A stretch of 8,293 bases of DNA from Gemmatimonadota bacterium. GTDB taxonomy: Bacteria; Gemmatimonadota; Gemmatimonadetes; Longimicrobiales; Gaopeijiaceae. The stretch is taken from assembly GCA_030618065.1 (NCBI GenBank), contig JAUXEE010000065.1, forward strand, positions 1 through 8,293. Reading direction: 5' to 3'. Within the stretch, counting starts at the first letter, position 1; each line of letters starts with the position of its first letter. The notes below the pieces were generated by a model, which saw only the letters and a list, made by a program, of their open reading frames with translations, did not search any database and was not told the origin of the DNA. Both the position numbers and the translations under genes were made by a program. Below are positions 7,189-8,293 of this stretch, piece after piece.

Positions 7189-8293
7189 TTACCGCACGGA
7201 CCGCCGCACTCGCTCCGAGCTCCTGATCCCATCCGAGAAGATCACCTCGATCTCTTGGGCGGAAAGCGAGAGGCTTATCCTCCCGCCCCGGGCAAAGGAG
7301 AGGACTTCCCCTGTGGCCGGGTTCCGAACCAAGGCCATGGGGAAGGAATTGGCATCCCAGGTCATCTCCACGACCGAGCCTCCTCGAGGGGTGAACTCCG
7401 GCTCCGGAGCTGCGACCATCTCCGGCCCGATCCGGGATTCCATGGAGGCTGGGGAGCGTCCGCCGCCCGAGACTCTGAGTCCGGCGATTCGCGCACTATC
7501 GAAGGAACGAAGGGGAATCGCGAAGGCGAAATGTCCGTCCCCGTCTCCGGCATCGGGGACTGGGATCGGCTGGAAGGCCAGTGAGAAGAGAGGCTCCCCT
7601 GTTGGACCTAGTCCCTCGAGGATGTACTCACCGGCCCCGGTCGGAAGGACGGGAGTGGTGGACACCTCGAAGGCGGGCTCGAGGACGATACGATTCCCCT
7701 CCATTCGCCCCCAAACCAGGAGGCTCGGCTCCGGTTCGCCGGGGGAGGCAAACCCTCCGTGGGCCTGCCTGTAGTCGAGGATGGCCTCGTAATTGTAATC
7801 GCTGATCCAGTCCGGTCCGCAGTAGCTCATGAAGTCATAGTGGGTGGACGGGGATTTCAGAGCTTCGGCTCCTACGTCCAACCCCCAGACACCGATCTTT
7901 CCATCAGCGTAGGGAAACGCCGGATCCGGGCTCCCAGCACCGCAACCCGGCGCATGGCGGCGGTTCCAGTTGTGACCCCACTCATGAGCAGCGACTCCGG
8001 AGCCGCTGGGCAGGCGGTCCCAGCCAATGGCCGTGGGCCAGCCCAGATACCCCATTCCGGCGACTCCACTGCTGTAGGTAGTCTTGACCACACCGTAGTA
8101 GTACCGGGAGGCTCCCTCGAACACCCGGACGGAATTGACCTCACTGAGGATCGCGCCCCAGGCGTTGTTATCGTTGTCTCTCTGCAACAGTGGAGCGTTG
8201 GTCACGTACTCTTCGTGAACGAGCAAGTTCGCCTGGGCAATGGGGAGCATCCTCATGGTCACGTCCATGAACTGTGACGCGTTCCCCGTGGTC
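7189..8293 (-). CDS. Metzincin-like zinc metalloprotease, N-terminus outside the window
   Basis: The last 367 or so residues of a zinc-dependent endopeptidase, open to the window edge; the true start is not visible. Counting from the Met at 8266-8268, the zinc motif is HEWGHNWNRRH (95-105), of the HExxHxxxxxH type with E96 as the catalytic base. A likely Met-turn follows at YDFMSYC (144-150). Between them lies a stretch with PDPAFPYADGKIGVWGLD (114-131), and C109 and C150 could form a disulfide, as expected in an exported enzyme. The Gly found at position eight of the usual metzincin motif is Asn here (N102). After about residue 175 comes a beta-rich C-terminal region, ending with WDANSFPMALVRNPATGEVLSF (304-325). 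The stop is TAA. The zincin nature is clear; the named peptidase family is not. Confidence 0.82.
   Translation of the reverse strand, partial: TTGNASQFMDVTMRMLPIAQANLLVHEEYVTNAPLLQRDNDNNAWGAILSEVNSVRVFEGASRYYYGVVKTTYSSGVAGMGYLGWPTAIGWDRLPSGSGVAAHEWGHNWNRRHAPGCGAGSPDPAFPYADGKIGVWGLDVGAEALKSPSTHYDFMSYCGPDWISDYNYEAILDYRQAHGGFASPGEPEPSLLVWGRMEGNRIVLEPAFEVSTTPVLPTGAGEYILEGLGPTGEPLFSLAFQPIPVPDAGDGDGHFAFAIPLRSFDSARIAGLRVSGGGRSPASMESRIGPEMVAAPEPEFTPRGGSVVEMTWDANSFPMALVRNPATGEVLSFARGGRISLSLSAQEIEVIFSDGIRSSERVRRSVR

Noticed and set aside
1..8293. Mobile elements, CRISPR arrays, tRNA genes or a defence island
   Set aside because: No transposase, integrase, regular repeats, tRNA-like fold or defence gene was seen on either strand; the genes are housekeeping, metabolic or secreted peptidases.

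Overview
The window is high-GC bacterial chromosomal DNA, densely packed with ordinary-looking metabolic, translation and secreted-peptidase genes. No tRNA, rRNA, IS element, CRISPR array or phage gene was seen. The mix of secreted peptidases, high GC and protein style is reminiscent of Gemmatimonadota, Acidobacteriota or a related phylum. That is only an impression, because no phylogenetic marker was compared.

Left part (1-3470), all on the minus strand and read from right to left: a serine-glyoxylate-type class V aminotransferase (2289-3470), a GntP-family permease (874-2241), and an FAD-binding GlcD/YdiJ-type dehydrogenase whose 3' end lies outside the window (1-877). The last two genes overlap by ATGA and the first two are 47 bp apart, so they look like one operon. 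A coherent reading is uptake of a small hydroxy acid, flavin-dependent oxidation to a 2-oxo acid such as glyoxylate, and transamination to an amino acid. The exact substrate is not determined by the sequence.

Middle (3471-5266): a 116-bp divergent spacer, then ettA on the plus strand, encoding the ABC-F translation factor EttA. The gene is cut by one in-frame TAG (4559-4561) exactly at the junction between the inter-domain linker and the second ATPase domain. Both halves keep all their ATPase motifs. The second half continues in the same frame with a GTG directly after the TAG. This is the most unusual thing in the window; it may be a sequencing error, a recent nonsense mutation, a true gene split with reinitiation, or read-through.

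Right part (5295-8293), minus strand: a secreted M28-family zinc peptidase with a PA-like insert (5295-7052), and upstream of it a zincin-type metalloprotease that is missing its N-terminus (7189-8293). A strong hairpin with a short T tract between them (7104-7139) probably terminates the metalloprotease transcript, so the two peptidase genes are probably separate transcription units. No clearly novel system was found. The stretches between genes are all shorter than about 140 bp.
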